DNA from: JAUWVG01 sp964633715
Lineage (GTDB): Bacteria; Acidobacteriota; Aminicenantia; Aminicenantales; Aminicenantaceae
Assembly (NCBI GenBank): GCA_964633715.1
Contig: CAZWHQ010000001.1
Location: 1-64,000 of the forward strand
Direction: 5' to 3'
DNA length: 64,000 nt
In this document: positions 37,620 to 46,469 of the stretch, piece by piece
Layout of the letters: each line of letters begins with the position of its first letter
Position numbering within the stretch: the stretch's first letter is position 1
Translations under genes and position numbers: made by a program
The notes under the pieces: model-generated
The model's input: the letters and a program-made list of their open reading frames with translations, nothing else
What the model was told of the DNA's origin: nothing
Database searches by the model: none

Positions 37620-39584
37620 TTGACAGTGAAAACAAGGCGATTCTGGGGGCGCATCACTCAAAAGACCACATTTCTATTCCTAGCCGTTGCAGTGATATCT
37701 GTTTTTGCTCTGATCTGGATGGGTCTGCGTCTTTTAAAGCAGGACCTCGCACTAGAAGTGCAGCAGATTGAAGAAAAACGGGAAGCGGCAGCTGACCGTT
37801 TCGTTGCTGCCTTAGAACAAACTCTTACGATCGAGGAACGGAAATTGAATGATCCTCAAGCGAGCGAGCTTTCCTCGGCACCAGAAGATTTTTTTCTGAT
37901 TTCGATAGATTCTGAGGGAATTAGTATCTGGCCGGAAAAAAAATTGCTTTACTACCCTGTTGTGCATTCTGGAAATGAAGCCCCACCCCAACTTTTTGTC
38001 GATGCCGAAAGAGTCGAATTCCAGGACAATGACTATAATCGAGCAATCACTCTTTTGCGCCCTTTGTCTAATTCTGGAGATCCTTATACAGCGGCTGCAG
38101 CAAAGCTTCGTCTTGCCCGAAATCTAAGAAAAGCCGGCCGCCTGAACGAGGCTCTTGAGACATATAGCGAGATCAAGAATTCTGAAGCAGAGTCAAATGT
38201 AATGACCTCAGGTGTCCCCATTGATCTCGTGGCACGCCGTGCCCGCTGTACCCTGCTGGAAGAAATAGGTGATCCGGATGGGCTTAGGGAAGAAGCGGAG
38301 AGTCTGTATGAAAATTTAGACAACTGCCGATGGCGTCTTGACCGAGCCTCTTACATCTATTATGCCGATTTGGCAAAGGGGTGGCTTGGCCGGGAGCCTG
38401 ATTCTGACTTTGGGCCCAAGGCTCTAGCCGATGCTGTTGTCTGGCTGTGGGAAAACAGAGAAACTATCAATAATATGGAGCAGGGGATAGCAGGACGCAG
38501 ATCATTTTCCTTTTATGGAATAGCGATCACAGTCCTTTGGCAAAAGTCGAATGATGATTTAACAGCAGTAGTTGCCGGTCCTTTCTATCAGCAAAGTCAG
38601 TGGTATGATCCTCTTTTTTATAGTGAAGATTTCAGCTCGGTCAGAGTAAGTTTGTATGATTCGGATGGAACTTTGATCTATGGCAGTAAACCACAGGCTG
38701 ATATTCCCTTCACTTCCCGTGCAGCTTCGATTTCAGGGCTTCCCTGGGATGCCAATCTTGTCAATGCAAACCTTGAGGCGGATATGAGCCAGTTCGCTCA
38801 GCGCCGGAGGTTCATGATGGCGGGATTGGGAATACTGGTTCTTCTTGTTATCGCGGTGAGTTATCTCATTAGCCGTGCGGTCTCCCGGGAATTGGCCGCC
38901 GCCCGGCTCCAAACGGATTTTGTCTCTGCCGTCTCCCATGAGTTTAGGACACCACTAACTTCTATGCGGCAGTTTACGGAGATGCTCAATGAAGACGATT
39001 CCCTTCCAGCAGAAAAACGCAGCGTCTTTTACCAGGCTCAGGCCCGAGCAACCAACCGGCTTTCCAGACTAGTGGAATCCCTTCTTGATTTTGGCCGGAT
39101 GGAGGCGGGTGCACGTCCATATCGGCTTGAACCTTTGGATGTTGGCCAAATGGCTAAAACCATTGTCGAAGAATTCTTACAGGAGACCAGTTCTGATGGT
39201 TCTATAATTGAATGTGTTATTCCTGAAAAAGGCCCAATAGTCAATGGTGATGGCGAAGCGCTTGCCCAAGCCCTATGGAATCTCCTGGATAATGCAGTGA
39301 AGTATTCGGGAGAGAGTAAGAAAATCCATGTAGAAGTTGAGGAGGGGAATCTAGTGGCTATCCGTGTCCGGGATCAGGGTTTTGGGATCCCCTCGTCTGA
39401 AAAATCCCGGATATTCCGGAAATTTGTCCGCGGATCAAATGTCCGTGGTCTTGGAATCAAAGGGACAGGGATCGGACTGGCCGTGGTCAAACATATCGTG
39501 GATGCCCATGGAGGGGAAATATCAATCGAAAGCGAGTCAGGGCAGGGCAGTACATTTATGATACAACTGCCTGCTGGAGGATAA
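37620..39584 (+). CDS. Module 2 membrane sensor histidine kinase with TPR-like sensor
   Basis: A 654-residue paralogue of the other four kinases. TM1 is about 16-36, followed by a coiled-coil and an extracytoplasmic domain with the TPR-like segment LRLARNLRKAGRLNEALETY, then TM2 about 399-417. The phosphoacceptor is H440 in VSHEFRTPL, and the ATPase motifs are DNAVKYSGE, DQGFGI and GTGIGLAV. The start is uncertain between TTG 37620 and GTG 37626. Only four bases separate it from the regulator gene. Confidence 0.9.
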   Translation: MTVKTRRFWGRITQKTTFLFLAVAVISVFALIWMGLRLLKQDLALEVQQIEEKREAAADRFVAALEQTLTIEERKLNDPQASELSSAPEDFFLISIDSEGISIWPEKKLLYYPVVHSGNEAPPQLFVDAERVEFQDNDYNRAITLLRPLSNSGDPYTAAAAKLRLARNLRKAGRLNEALETYSEIKNSEAESNVMTSGVPIDLVARRARCTLLEEIGDPDGLREEAESLYENLDNCRWRLDRASYIYYADLAKGWLGREPDSDFGPKALADAVVWLWENRETINNMEQGIAGRRSFSFYGIAITVLWQKSNDDLTAVVAGPFYQQSQWYDPLFYSEDFSSVRVSLYDSDGTLIYGSKPQADIPFTSRAASISGLPWDANLVNANLEADMSQFAQRRRFMMAGLGILVLLVIAVSYLISRAVSRELAAARLQTDFVSAVSHEFRTPLTSMRQFTEMLNEDDSLPAEKRSVFYQAQARATNRLSRLVESLLDFGRMEAGARPYRLEPLDVGQMAKTIVEEFLQETSSDGSIIECVIPEKGPIVNGDGEALAQALWNLLDNAVKYSGESKKIHVEVEEGNLVAIRVRDQGFGIPSSEKSRIFRKFVRGSNVRGLGIKGTGIGLAVVKHIVDAHGGEISIESESGQGSTFMIQLPAGG

Positions 39585-39588
39585 TCAT

Positions 39589-40263
39589 ATGCCGAAGATA
39601 CTGATTGTTGAAGATGACAAAGACATTGCTCTTGGCTTGGAGGAAGACCTTTCCCGGCATGGATACCAGATCGAAACTGTTGGAGATGGGGAACGGGCCT
39701 TGTCTTTTGGAAGGGACTCTCAATGGGATTTGATAATTCTTGACCTTATGCTTCCGAAAAAAGACGGATTTGAGGTCTGCCGGGAGCTTCGTGGTGAGGG
39801 AATTAAAACACCGATTATTATGCTGACAGCCAAAACACATGAAGCCGAGAAGATTCTTGGCCTGGAATTGGGAGCGGACGACTACATCACAAAACCCTTT
39901 AGTCCGCGGGAACTACGTGCCCGGATCCAAGCTCTTCTCCGCCGGATTTCTAATGATTCTCTTGGCACTTACACATTTGGAGAGTGTAATGTCGACTTTG
40001 ACCGCGGTGAAGTCCGCCTCTCCGGCAATCCCATTAATTTGAGCGCACTGGAATTCCGCCTGCTGGAGACCTTTGTCCGCAGGCGTGGCCGGCTCTTGAG
40101 CCGCGATCAGTTGATTGATGCTGCCTGGGGGCCCGCCGTTATTGTGACCGAGAGGGTGGTGGATACACATATCCTCAATCTGCGCAAGAAAATCGAACCA
40201 AAACCTGAGAAACCCAAGTATATTCTCAGCGTGCGCGGCAGGGGGTACCGTTTTGAGGGCTGA
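39589..40263 (+). CDS. Module 2 OmpR-family response regulator
   Basis: A 224-residue regulator with D52 in ILDLMLP as phosphoacceptor and a C-terminal OmpR winged helix (VVDTHILNLRKKIE and GRGYRFEG). Its recognition helix region (VTERVVDTHIL) differs from the module 1 protein, as expected if it reads a different DNA core. It ends 4 bases before the module 2 propeller box. Confidence 0.94.
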   Translation: MPKILIVEDDKDIALGLEEDLSRHGYQIETVGDGERALSFGRDSQWDLIILDLMLPKKDGFEVCRELRGEGIKTPIIMLTAKTHEAEKILGLELGADDYITKPFSPRELRARIQALLRRISNDSLGTYTFGECNVDFDRGEVRLSGNPINLSALEFRLLETFVRRRGRLLSRDQLIDAAWGPAVIVTERVVDTHILNLRKKIEPKPEKPKYILSVRGRGYRFEG

Positions 40264-40267
40264 AAAT

Positions 40268-40300
40268 CTTGACAAACTCTGGACTTTTCCTGGATACGAA
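40268..40300 (+). promoter_or_regulatory. Module 2 propeller box: three 11-bp direct repeats
   Basis: TTGACA at 40269, TGGACT at 40280 and TGGATA at 40291, exactly 11 bp apart. The pattern TKGAC matches the module 2 kinase box. Confidence 0.65.
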
Positions 40301-40343
40301 ATTGATTTTAGACCTTTATCTTGAAAGCAGGAGGTAAGGTCAG

Positions 40344-42440
40344 ATGAAAAAAAAGTCAATTGAAAGAGTTTTATTGATTGTTTTTCTGGGAATGAGTTTG
40401 TCCATTGTTGGAATCTCCCAGAAAACCGAAGATCCAGGAGTTATGCTCCGTTCAGCCATCGAAAAAGAGGAGGTTGATGGAGACCTTCAAGGGGCTATCA
40501 AGTTGTACGGACAAATCATCGCTAAATACAGCGGTATCAGTGCTGTCGCCGCACAGGCCCAGCTCCGCATCGGCCTGTGTTATGAAAAACTCGGGAGCAA
40601 GACGATCCAACAGGCTCAAGAGGCCTTTCAGAAAGTCATCGACAATTATCCTGCCCAAAAAGAAGAAATAGCAATGGCGAAGGAAAGAATTTCTGTGCTT
40701 TCTAAAGCACTTAAAATTACTCCACCAGAACCTTACTTTAGAAAAATTAGTGTTCCTGTTAACCTTTCTCAAGGAGTGCGATTATCTCCAGATGGGAAAA
40801 AAATGACTTTCTCCTCCGGCCTTTATGAGGGAAGCATGTGGATCATCCCCGTTCCAGGAAATGTGAGCCCTGATATTGCCGGAGAGCCCTCCAAGCTTAT
40901 TGGAGAAGGGGAAGTTTGGACATGGGGTCATGTTTGGTCCCAAGATGGCAAATGGATTGCCTACAACTGTTTGAAAAACGAAAAGGATATATTTGTCGAT
41001 GAGATTCATATTGTCCCATCTTCTGGAGGCGAACCTAAAAAGATCTCGACCTCCGTGAATCGCGGCGGGGGATTCCACTTGCTACAGTACTGTCTCAGCT
41101 TATCACCTGATGGGAAGGTGCTAGCCTATTCTACCAGAGAGGAAAATAAACAAGGTGAGCAGAAACAATCATTTATTTACACAGTTTCTGTAGATAGTGG
41201 AGCTGCAAAAAGACTAACAGAAGATAGAACATGGCTTCCATCATTCTCTCCTGATGGCAAGAATATAGCCTATGTGAAAGCATATGGCTCAGAAGGAAGC
41301 AAGTCAGGTTCTGATCTATGGATTATTCCATCCGATGGTAGTAAATCTGTACAAGTAACTGATCTTGGAGGGGAAATTTGGGATTCAGTTTGGTCTCCTA
41401 ATAGCAGAATGATAGCTCTGCTAAGATGGCCTGTGTCTAGTGACGGATTAAACGAAATCTGGATAGTTCCCATATCAAGGGATGGTAAACCCCAGGGATC
41501 TCCGACAAAAATAAACCTCTTTCTTACATCTTCTATAAGACTAGCTGGGTGGACGCCAGATAATAGGATTGGGCTCCTTTTGCAAAATCCTGTTCATCAA
41601 GCCATCTACACTGTGCCATCCTCCGGAGGCAAAGCGACACAGGTTACTTCGGCTGGCACCCACCCGAGCTGGAGCCCGGATGGAAAAAGACTTTTTTTCT
41701 ACATGGAAGAAAATATCTGCTCTTCTCCGGCTGAAGGAGGGAAAGTTTCTGTCATTCCTATTTCGGGAAATGTTCAAGATGAGGGATGGTATTCTCCAAA
41801 TCTTTCTCCAGATGGGAAGACCGTTGTATTTCCTGGAATAAAAAAGGAAGTTCCCGGGACTCATATCTGGACTGTTCCAGCCAAAGGTGGAGAGGCCACT
41901 CAGATCACCAATAGTCCTGGTACGGATGTTTTTCCCAGTTGGTCACCGGACGGAATGTGGATTGTATTCTGTCGCCAGCAAAAAAAAGATGATGGAAAAA
42001 CTTATAAAACAGACTTATTTTTAGTGCCTGCAGAGGGAGGAGAAGAAAAACAGCTTACATTTTCGCCTGACGAAGTTGAACGTATTAGCGCATGGTCTCC
42101 TGATGGAAAATTAATTGCTTATGCATCAGGTGTTAAAGAGATTAAAGCTATTTCTCTTGAGGGAAGTGAACCTATAACCCTGGTAAAGAGGCCGCGTGGA
42201 GGTGGTTTCACATGGTCTCCAGATGGGAATAGAATTGTTTACAGCGACACGGGGAAGATTTATATGATTTCTCTAGACGGAGGAGAACCAACAGAGGTAA
42301 AAACCGGCTTGGAAGCAGATGTGCTTCGTTTGTCATGGTCTCCTGATGGAAAGAAAATAGCTTTTGATGCCAGAAAGGGTGGAGACTATGAGTTTTATCT
42401 AATGGAAAACTTCCTGCCCAAGACCGACAATAAAAAATAA
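40344..42440 (+). CDS. Module 2 secreted TPR/TolB-like beta-propeller protein
   Basis: A 698-residue exported paralogue of the module 1 propeller. Signal peptide about 1-25. TPR residues 30-118 repeat AAQAQLRIGLCYEKLG and FQKVIDNYPAQ. The propeller has about twelve PD40-type strands, including FSPDGKNIAYVK, WSPDGKRLFFYM, LSPDGKTVVFPG, WSPDGMWIVFCR and WSPDGNRIVYSD. The C-terminus is LMENFLPKTDNKK. A strong GGAGGTAAGG site precedes the ATG. Confidence 0.85.
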   Translation: MKKKSIERVLLIVFLGMSLSIVGISQKTEDPGVMLRSAIEKEEVDGDLQGAIKLYGQIIAKYSGISAVAAQAQLRIGLCYEKLGSKTIQQAQEAFQKVIDNYPAQKEEIAMAKERISVLSKALKITPPEPYFRKISVPVNLSQGVRLSPDGKKMTFSSGLYEGSMWIIPVPGNVSPDIAGEPSKLIGEGEVWTWGHVWSQDGKWIAYNCLKNEKDIFVDEIHIVPSSGGEPKKISTSVNRGGGFHLLQYCLSLSPDGKVLAYSTREENKQGEQKQSFIYTVSVDSGAAKRLTEDRTWLPSFSPDGKNIAYVKAYGSEGSKSGSDLWIIPSDGSKSVQVTDLGGEIWDSVWSPNSRMIALLRWPVSSDGLNEIWIVPISRDGKPQGSPTKINLFLTSSIRLAGWTPDNRIGLLLQNPVHQAIYTVPSSGGKATQVTSAGTHPSWSPDGKRLFFYMEENICSSPAEGGKVSVIPISGNVQDEGWYSPNLSPDGKTVVFPGIKKEVPGTHIWTVPAKGGEATQITNSPGTDVFPSWSPDGMWIVFCRQQKKDDGKTYKTDLFLVPAEGGEEKQLTFSPDEVERISAWSPDGKLIAYASGVKEIKAISLEGSEPITLVKRPRGGGFTWSPDGNRIVYSDTGKIYMISLDGGEPTEVKTGLEADVLRLSWSPDGKKIAFDARKGGDYEFYLMENFLPKTDNKK

Positions 42441-42470
42441 GCCTACAAAAAGGGGATTAATGGGGATGGT
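42402..42470 (+). repeat. Conserved 3' block, copy in module 2
   Basis: Same 70-base block as in module 1 (ENFLPKTDNKK codons, stop, GGGGAT-rich trailer). The terminator stem after it is degenerate here. Confidence 0.7.
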
Positions 42471-42492
42471 TACATCCAGGGCCGTTCCCTCT

Positions 42493-42903
42493 CTATTTAT
42501 ATAAGGAAGGATGGATCTCGTATCCATAATCTTTGAAATGGCGGTCGAAGGCGAAAGCTTTCCGAACTCCAGTTCTGTGCATGACCTCGAAACTGACACA
42601 ATCGACCAGACTTAAGGAGCGCCGGTTGGCCATAAGATGGGCACTGACGGCTGCGGAATGAACTTCCTTGGTCATCCAGATGATGTGCAGAACAGGAATG
42701 ATGTCCTGTTCGAAGACGCGGACGGCTTTTTTTCCAATTCGCCGCAAGAGGACAGCCGATGTTTCAACCAGGATGTAGTTGTGGCATATTAATACTTCTT
42801 CTTCACTGATAATCCGTGCCCAAAATGGATTGGCAGCCTCATGGTTCCTGTCACTCGCGTCGAGAACGGCCAGAAAAGCACTCGTGTCAATAAAAATATT
42901 CAT
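42493..42903 (-). CDS. PIN-domain toxin (VapC-like)
   Basis: A 136-residue PIN-fold RNase. MNIFIDTSAFLAVLD carries the first catalytic Asp, VETSAVLL a conserved Glu, SLVDCVSFEV the third acid and AFDRHF the fourth. Such toxins cut tRNA or rRNA. GTG 42912 would add three residues; ATG 42903 fits the family start. It follows its antitoxin gene on the same strand and lies between modules 2 and 3. Confidence 0.88.
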   Translation of the reverse strand: MNIFIDTSAFLAVLDASDRNHEAANPFWARIISEEEVLICHNYILVETSAVLLRRIGKKAVRVFEQDIIPVLHIIWMTKEVHSAAVSAHLMANRRSLSLVDCVSFEVMHRTGVRKAFAFDRHFKDYGYEIHPSLYK

Positions 42904-42915
42904 AGATGTCACATG

Positions 42916-43263
42916 TCACTGAGTCTTTTTTTTGTTCCTTTTGGGTGCAACCTCTAAATAGGAGTCTTCAAGATGTTTATCATGAAAAGAAGAAAGATCT
43001 ATGATTCCTGATCGGAATCGACCGGCTGCAGCAATGGCTCTTTGCCTCCGTTCTTCAGGATCGATGATATCTATGGGAACTTCCTTCTTGTATTCCCCGA
43101 CTTCTTCTTTCACCTCAGACGGTTCCAAATAATCAGTTTTCCATACACGGACAGATTCTCGGATGAATTGACTTCTTGTCCATCCTGTTTTGAGCCGTAA
43201 GGACTCAAGTTCTTTGAAAACCTCCTCCGACATACTCACAGCGAATTTAACCGTTTTACTCAT
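42916..43263 (-). CDS. Ribbon-helix-helix antitoxin of the PIN toxin
   Basis: A 115-residue protein. The N-terminus MSKTVKFAVSMSEEVFKELESL and SQFIRESVRVW form a ribbon-helix-helix DNA-binding domain, and the C-terminal 60 residues would bind and neutralise the toxin. It precedes the toxin on the minus strand and has an operator of GTATGAA repeats directly upstream. Confidence 0.85.
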   Translation of the reverse strand: MSKTVKFAVSMSEEVFKELESLRLKTGWTRSQFIRESVRVWKTDYLEPSEVKEEVGEYKKEVPIDIIDPEERRQRAIAAAGRFRSGIIDLSSFHDKHLEDSYLEVAPKRNKKKTQ

Positions 43264-43276
43264 TGCTCTTACATTG

Positions 43277-43325
43277 GTATGAAATATTCATACCTTAGTA
43301 TGAATATTTGTTTCTTTTTTGTCAA
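43277..43325 (-). promoter_or_regulatory. Promoter and operator of the PIN/RHH pair
   Basis: Three GTATGAA copies: 43277-43283, inverted at 43287-43293, and 43298-43304. On the minus strand a TTGACA (43320-43325), 17 bases and CATACT (43297-43302) form the promoter, so the repeats cover the -10. Binding by the ribbon-helix-helix protein would repress the pair. Confidence 0.6.
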
Positions 43326-43380
43326 GGATAAAATGCATATGCAAAAACTGAAGCATTCTGTGGAACAAAATCCACTCAAA

Positions 43381-43424
43381 CTCAACCAATTCTCAACATA
43401 AGAAGCATAAACTTGTTCTATACT
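43381..43424 (+). promoter_or_regulatory. Module 3 kinase promoter with 11-bp repeat
   Basis: CTCAAC at 43381 and 43392, exactly 11 bp apart, with TATACT at 43419-43424 as a good -10. The CTCAA core recurs before the module 3 propeller gene. Confidence 0.6.
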
Positions 43425-43553
43425 TAGGAATAAATTGGAGGAGATGGATTGAATTGACATCTTGAACCTAACATTATACTGTTTTCCCAGTACGACTTAA
43501 GGGGCTGAGGAACAATAATAGGAAGGTAAGGATAAGTCTGAAAGATTTCATAA

Positions 43554-45692
43554 ATGACCTTAAAACTAAACTGGAAGAGAAGATCGGTTGTTATACTTGC
43601 TGGATTCACTCTGGTTTTAGGTTTCATTTTGACCACACTCGCTGTCCGGGAAGCAGAGAGGGAAAAGCTCGCGCGTGAGAGTGACCTTGAAAGAGAGCAG
43701 CTGAGATATGCCTCTCTTTTGACCGGCGAAATCGACTCCCTCTTTTCCGGGATTGAAGAGAAGATAGCGACTGCCTTAGCGAATGTTCAAACACAGCAGG
43801 ACATACAAAAATTGTCAGAGGCCTGCCGCCAAGGGGCTGAAGGAGAGAACCTTATTGGAGACATCTTTCTGGCCGGTACGAATAAGGAATTGGTTCTTCC
43901 TCTCAGGAATCCCATGTTTCTCACATCAGAAAGGAGGCGTCTTGCCAGAATCAATCTGGAAAAAATTGAGAGCAACGCACTCTTTAAAACAGCAGAATCG
44001 GCCGAACTCGTAGCCAATAATCTGCCTCTGGCCATTCAGTCATACGAAACATTGGCAAACTCGGTTCAGAAAAAATCTTCCAAGGGTCTGGTTTTAAATC
44101 GCCTTGCCAGATGCTACAAAAAATCGGGGAATCTCAACCAATCTTTAAACACCTACAAAACGATCCTTAAAGACTTTTCCAATGAGATGAGTTCTGAAGG
44201 TGTTCCTCTTGGGATCATCGCTTTTTTTCAGATGGGTGCCATTACTCAAAAGACTGAGCCTGAAAAAACAGGACAAATTATTTTGGAATTCTACAGCTTC
44301 CTGGTGAGTCCAAATTGGCCCCTGGACAAATCACAGTTTCAAGTCTATCGAAACATGATTGCTAACATGGGGGAGACATGGAAGACTGAAGGAAGCGAAA
44401 TCGGGGAAGAAGTGTCTTTCCAGAACAAATGGGGTGAATTAGAAAATCATGCACATGTCAAACTCAGAGAATTGACAAGGGAAGAGGATTTGATTGAAGA
44501 GATCATTCCTCTTGTTCAAGATAGATTATTCGAGTCTAGCGGCAAGACCAATAAATTTTCCCATTTCTCTGAGATCGCTGGTGATAATTTGTTCCTCATC
44601 ACTGCTGCAACTATCCAAAAAGATATTACCCTGGGAATCTGTATAGACAACTCCGTTCTAGTTAAGGAGCGACTCCCACAAATTCTGGATAGACTTCCAA
44701 TCCCTGAGGAGTGGTTGGTTCAAATTGTCGATTCTGAGGAACACGTTGTTTTAGGAGACGATGTTTTGGATTCTTTTGCAGACAGACTTAGCTCTCCTTC
44801 TGTTTTGGGATTCGATTTGGATTTCCCTCCCTGGAAAATCCATATACTTCAGAAATATCCGAATGCTTCGGATCGACAGCACAATCTGAGGCGAAATGTC
44901 TATATCCTTGTTGTACTGGTTGTGATAGCGGTCCTCTTTTTTGGCGGATTTATGGCGATAAAAAGCACGGCCAAAGAGTTGGAGTTGGCCAGATTAAAAT
45001 CGGATTTTGTTTCCACCGTATCGCACGAATTCAGAACACCCCTGATGTCTATCCGGTATTTATCCGAGATGCTCGATACGGGCCGCGTGAGCGGAGAAGA
45101 TAAAAAGAAAATTTATTATGGAAAGATCAGCAATGAAAGTGAGCGCCTGAGCCGGCTCATTGAGAATATGCTCGATTTTTCAAAAATAGAAGCGGGGATG
45201 AAAAAGTACCAGTTTGAAAATTTATCCGTTGAAGAACTGGTCCGAAATGTCGCTGAGAGGTTTAAGGAATATCATGCCCATAAACTCCTAACTTTGGATG
45301 TCGAGATTACAGACCACCTGCCTTATATAATTGCTGACAGGGAAGGAATCTCAAGGGCGCTGTTCAACCTGCTTGACAATGCCGTGAAATATTCAGGGAA
45401 GGATCCGGTGATTTATTTCCGGGCTCGCTGCGAAGGATCCGATCTTTTTCTTGAAGTACAGGATAGAGGTGCCGGTATCAGCCTAGACGAACAAAACAAA
45501 GTGTTCGATAAATTTTATCGATCGACAGATTCCGTACAGAGAAACATCGAAGGAAGCGGGATTGGCTTGACCTTGGTCAACCACATCGTTAAAGCCCACG
45601 GCGGCGAAGTGATTCTAGAGAGCGATGTGGGTAAAGGAACCAAAGTGACACTCAAACTGTCGGCTAGCCAAAAGGGGAAAGAAAATGAATAA
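43554..45692 (+). CDS. Module 3 membrane sensor histidine kinase with TPR-like sensor
   Basis: A 712-residue paralogue. TM1 is about residues 11-30, the sensor domain spans 31-448 and contains NRLARCYKKSGNLNQSLNTYKT, and TM2 is about 449-469. The phosphoacceptor is H491 in VSHEFRTPL; ATPase motifs are DNAVKYSGK, DRGAGI and GSGIGLTL. The ATG at 43554 has only a weak ribosome site. Eight bases overlap the regulator gene. Confidence 0.9.
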   Translation: MTLKLNWKRRSVVILAGFTLVLGFILTTLAVREAEREKLARESDLEREQLRYASLLTGEIDSLFSGIEEKIATALANVQTQQDIQKLSEACRQGAEGENLIGDIFLAGTNKELVLPLRNPMFLTSERRRLARINLEKIESNALFKTAESAELVANNLPLAIQSYETLANSVQKKSSKGLVLNRLARCYKKSGNLNQSLNTYKTILKDFSNEMSSEGVPLGIIAFFQMGAITQKTEPEKTGQIILEFYSFLVSPNWPLDKSQFQVYRNMIANMGETWKTEGSEIGEEVSFQNKWGELENHAHVKLRELTREEDLIEEIIPLVQDRLFESSGKTNKFSHFSEIAGDNLFLITAATIQKDITLGICIDNSVLVKERLPQILDRLPIPEEWLVQIVDSEEHVVLGDDVLDSFADRLSSPSVLGFDLDFPPWKIHILQKYPNASDRQHNLRRNVYILVVLVVIAVLFFGGFMAIKSTAKELELARLKSDFVSTVSHEFRTPLMSIRYLSEMLDTGRVSGEDKKKIYYGKISNESERLSRLIENMLDFSKIEAGMKKYQFENLSVEELVRNVAERFKEYHAHKLLTLDVEITDHLPYIIADREGISRALFNLLDNAVKYSGKDPVIYFRARCEGSDLFLEVQDRGAGISLDEQNKVFDKFYRSTDSVQRNIEGSGIGLTLVNHIVKAHGGEVILESDVGKGTKVTLKLSASQKGKENE

Positions 45693-46365
45693 GATATTGA
45701 TCGTTGAGGATGACGATACGATTCTGATGGGCTTGAAAGATGACCTGGAGTTTGAGGGGTATGAAGTAACAGCTGCCGACAATGGCAGGGATGGCTATAG
45801 GCTGGCCAATAAAGAGGAGTTTAATCTGATCATTCTCGATATCCTGCTTCCGGAACTTACTGGCTTTGAGATCTGCAAAAAACTGAGGGAAGAACAGGTG
45901 AAAACGCCGATCCTCATGCTCACGGCGGCCAAAACTGAAGAGATGGATAAGGTCACGGGATTGGAAATGGGTGCAGACGATTATGTCACAAAACCTGTGG
46001 GCTCACGCGAGATGGTCGCCCGCGTAAAAGCAATCCTGCGGCGGGCCGGGGGCGAGAAGAAGATAGAGGACATCTTTGAATTTGGTGATGTGTCGGTTGA
46101 TTTTAAGCGTCACGAAGTTTTAAAGGCCGGAGTAAAAGTCCATCTCACTGCCCTGGAATTCAAGCTTCTAAAATTCTTCATCGAACGTAAAGGGGAGGTG
46201 GTGAGACGGGATGACCTCCTCGATGAGGCTTGGGGTGACGCCATTATATCTCCACGAACCATCGATTCCCACATCGTTCACCTCCGAAAAAAAATAGAAC
46301 CGGATCCATCCCATCCCAAGTACTTCGTCAGCGTTAGGGGAGTCGGACATATATTTGAGGGATAA
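45685..46365 (+). CDS. Module 3 OmpR-family response regulator
   Basis: A 226-residue regulator. Phosphoacceptor D52 in ILDILLP, with KPV in place of the usual KPF, and an OmpR winged helix ending TIDSHIVHLRKKIE and GVGHIFEG. AGGGGAAAG precedes the ATG inside the kinase gene. Confidence 0.93.
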   Translation: MNKILIVEDDDTILMGLKDDLEFEGYEVTAADNGRDGYRLANKEEFNLIILDILLPELTGFEICKKLREEQVKTPILMLTAAKTEEMDKVTGLEMGADDYVTKPVGSREMVARVKAILRRAGGEKKIEDIFEFGDVSVDFKRHEVLKAGVKVHLTALEFKLLKFFIERKGEVVRRDDLLDEAWGDAIISPRTIDSHIVHLRKKIEPDPSHPKYFVSVRGVGHIFEG

Positions 46366-46370
46366 AATCA

Positions 46371-46414
46371 TCTCCACATAAACTCAATGCAAACTCTGTT
46401 CGAACTTAACCACA
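46371..46414 (+). promoter_or_regulatory. Module 3 propeller box: four 11-bp direct repeats
   Basis: CTCCAC at 46372, CTCAAT at 46383, CTCTGT at 46394 and CTTAAC at 46405, all 11 bp apart. The core matches CTCAAC of the module 3 kinase box and not those of other modules. Confidence 0.65.
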
Positions 46415-46469
46415 AAGCGGAAAAAAAACATTATTATCCTCCTAGAATAAAAACAAAAGGAGGTATCTT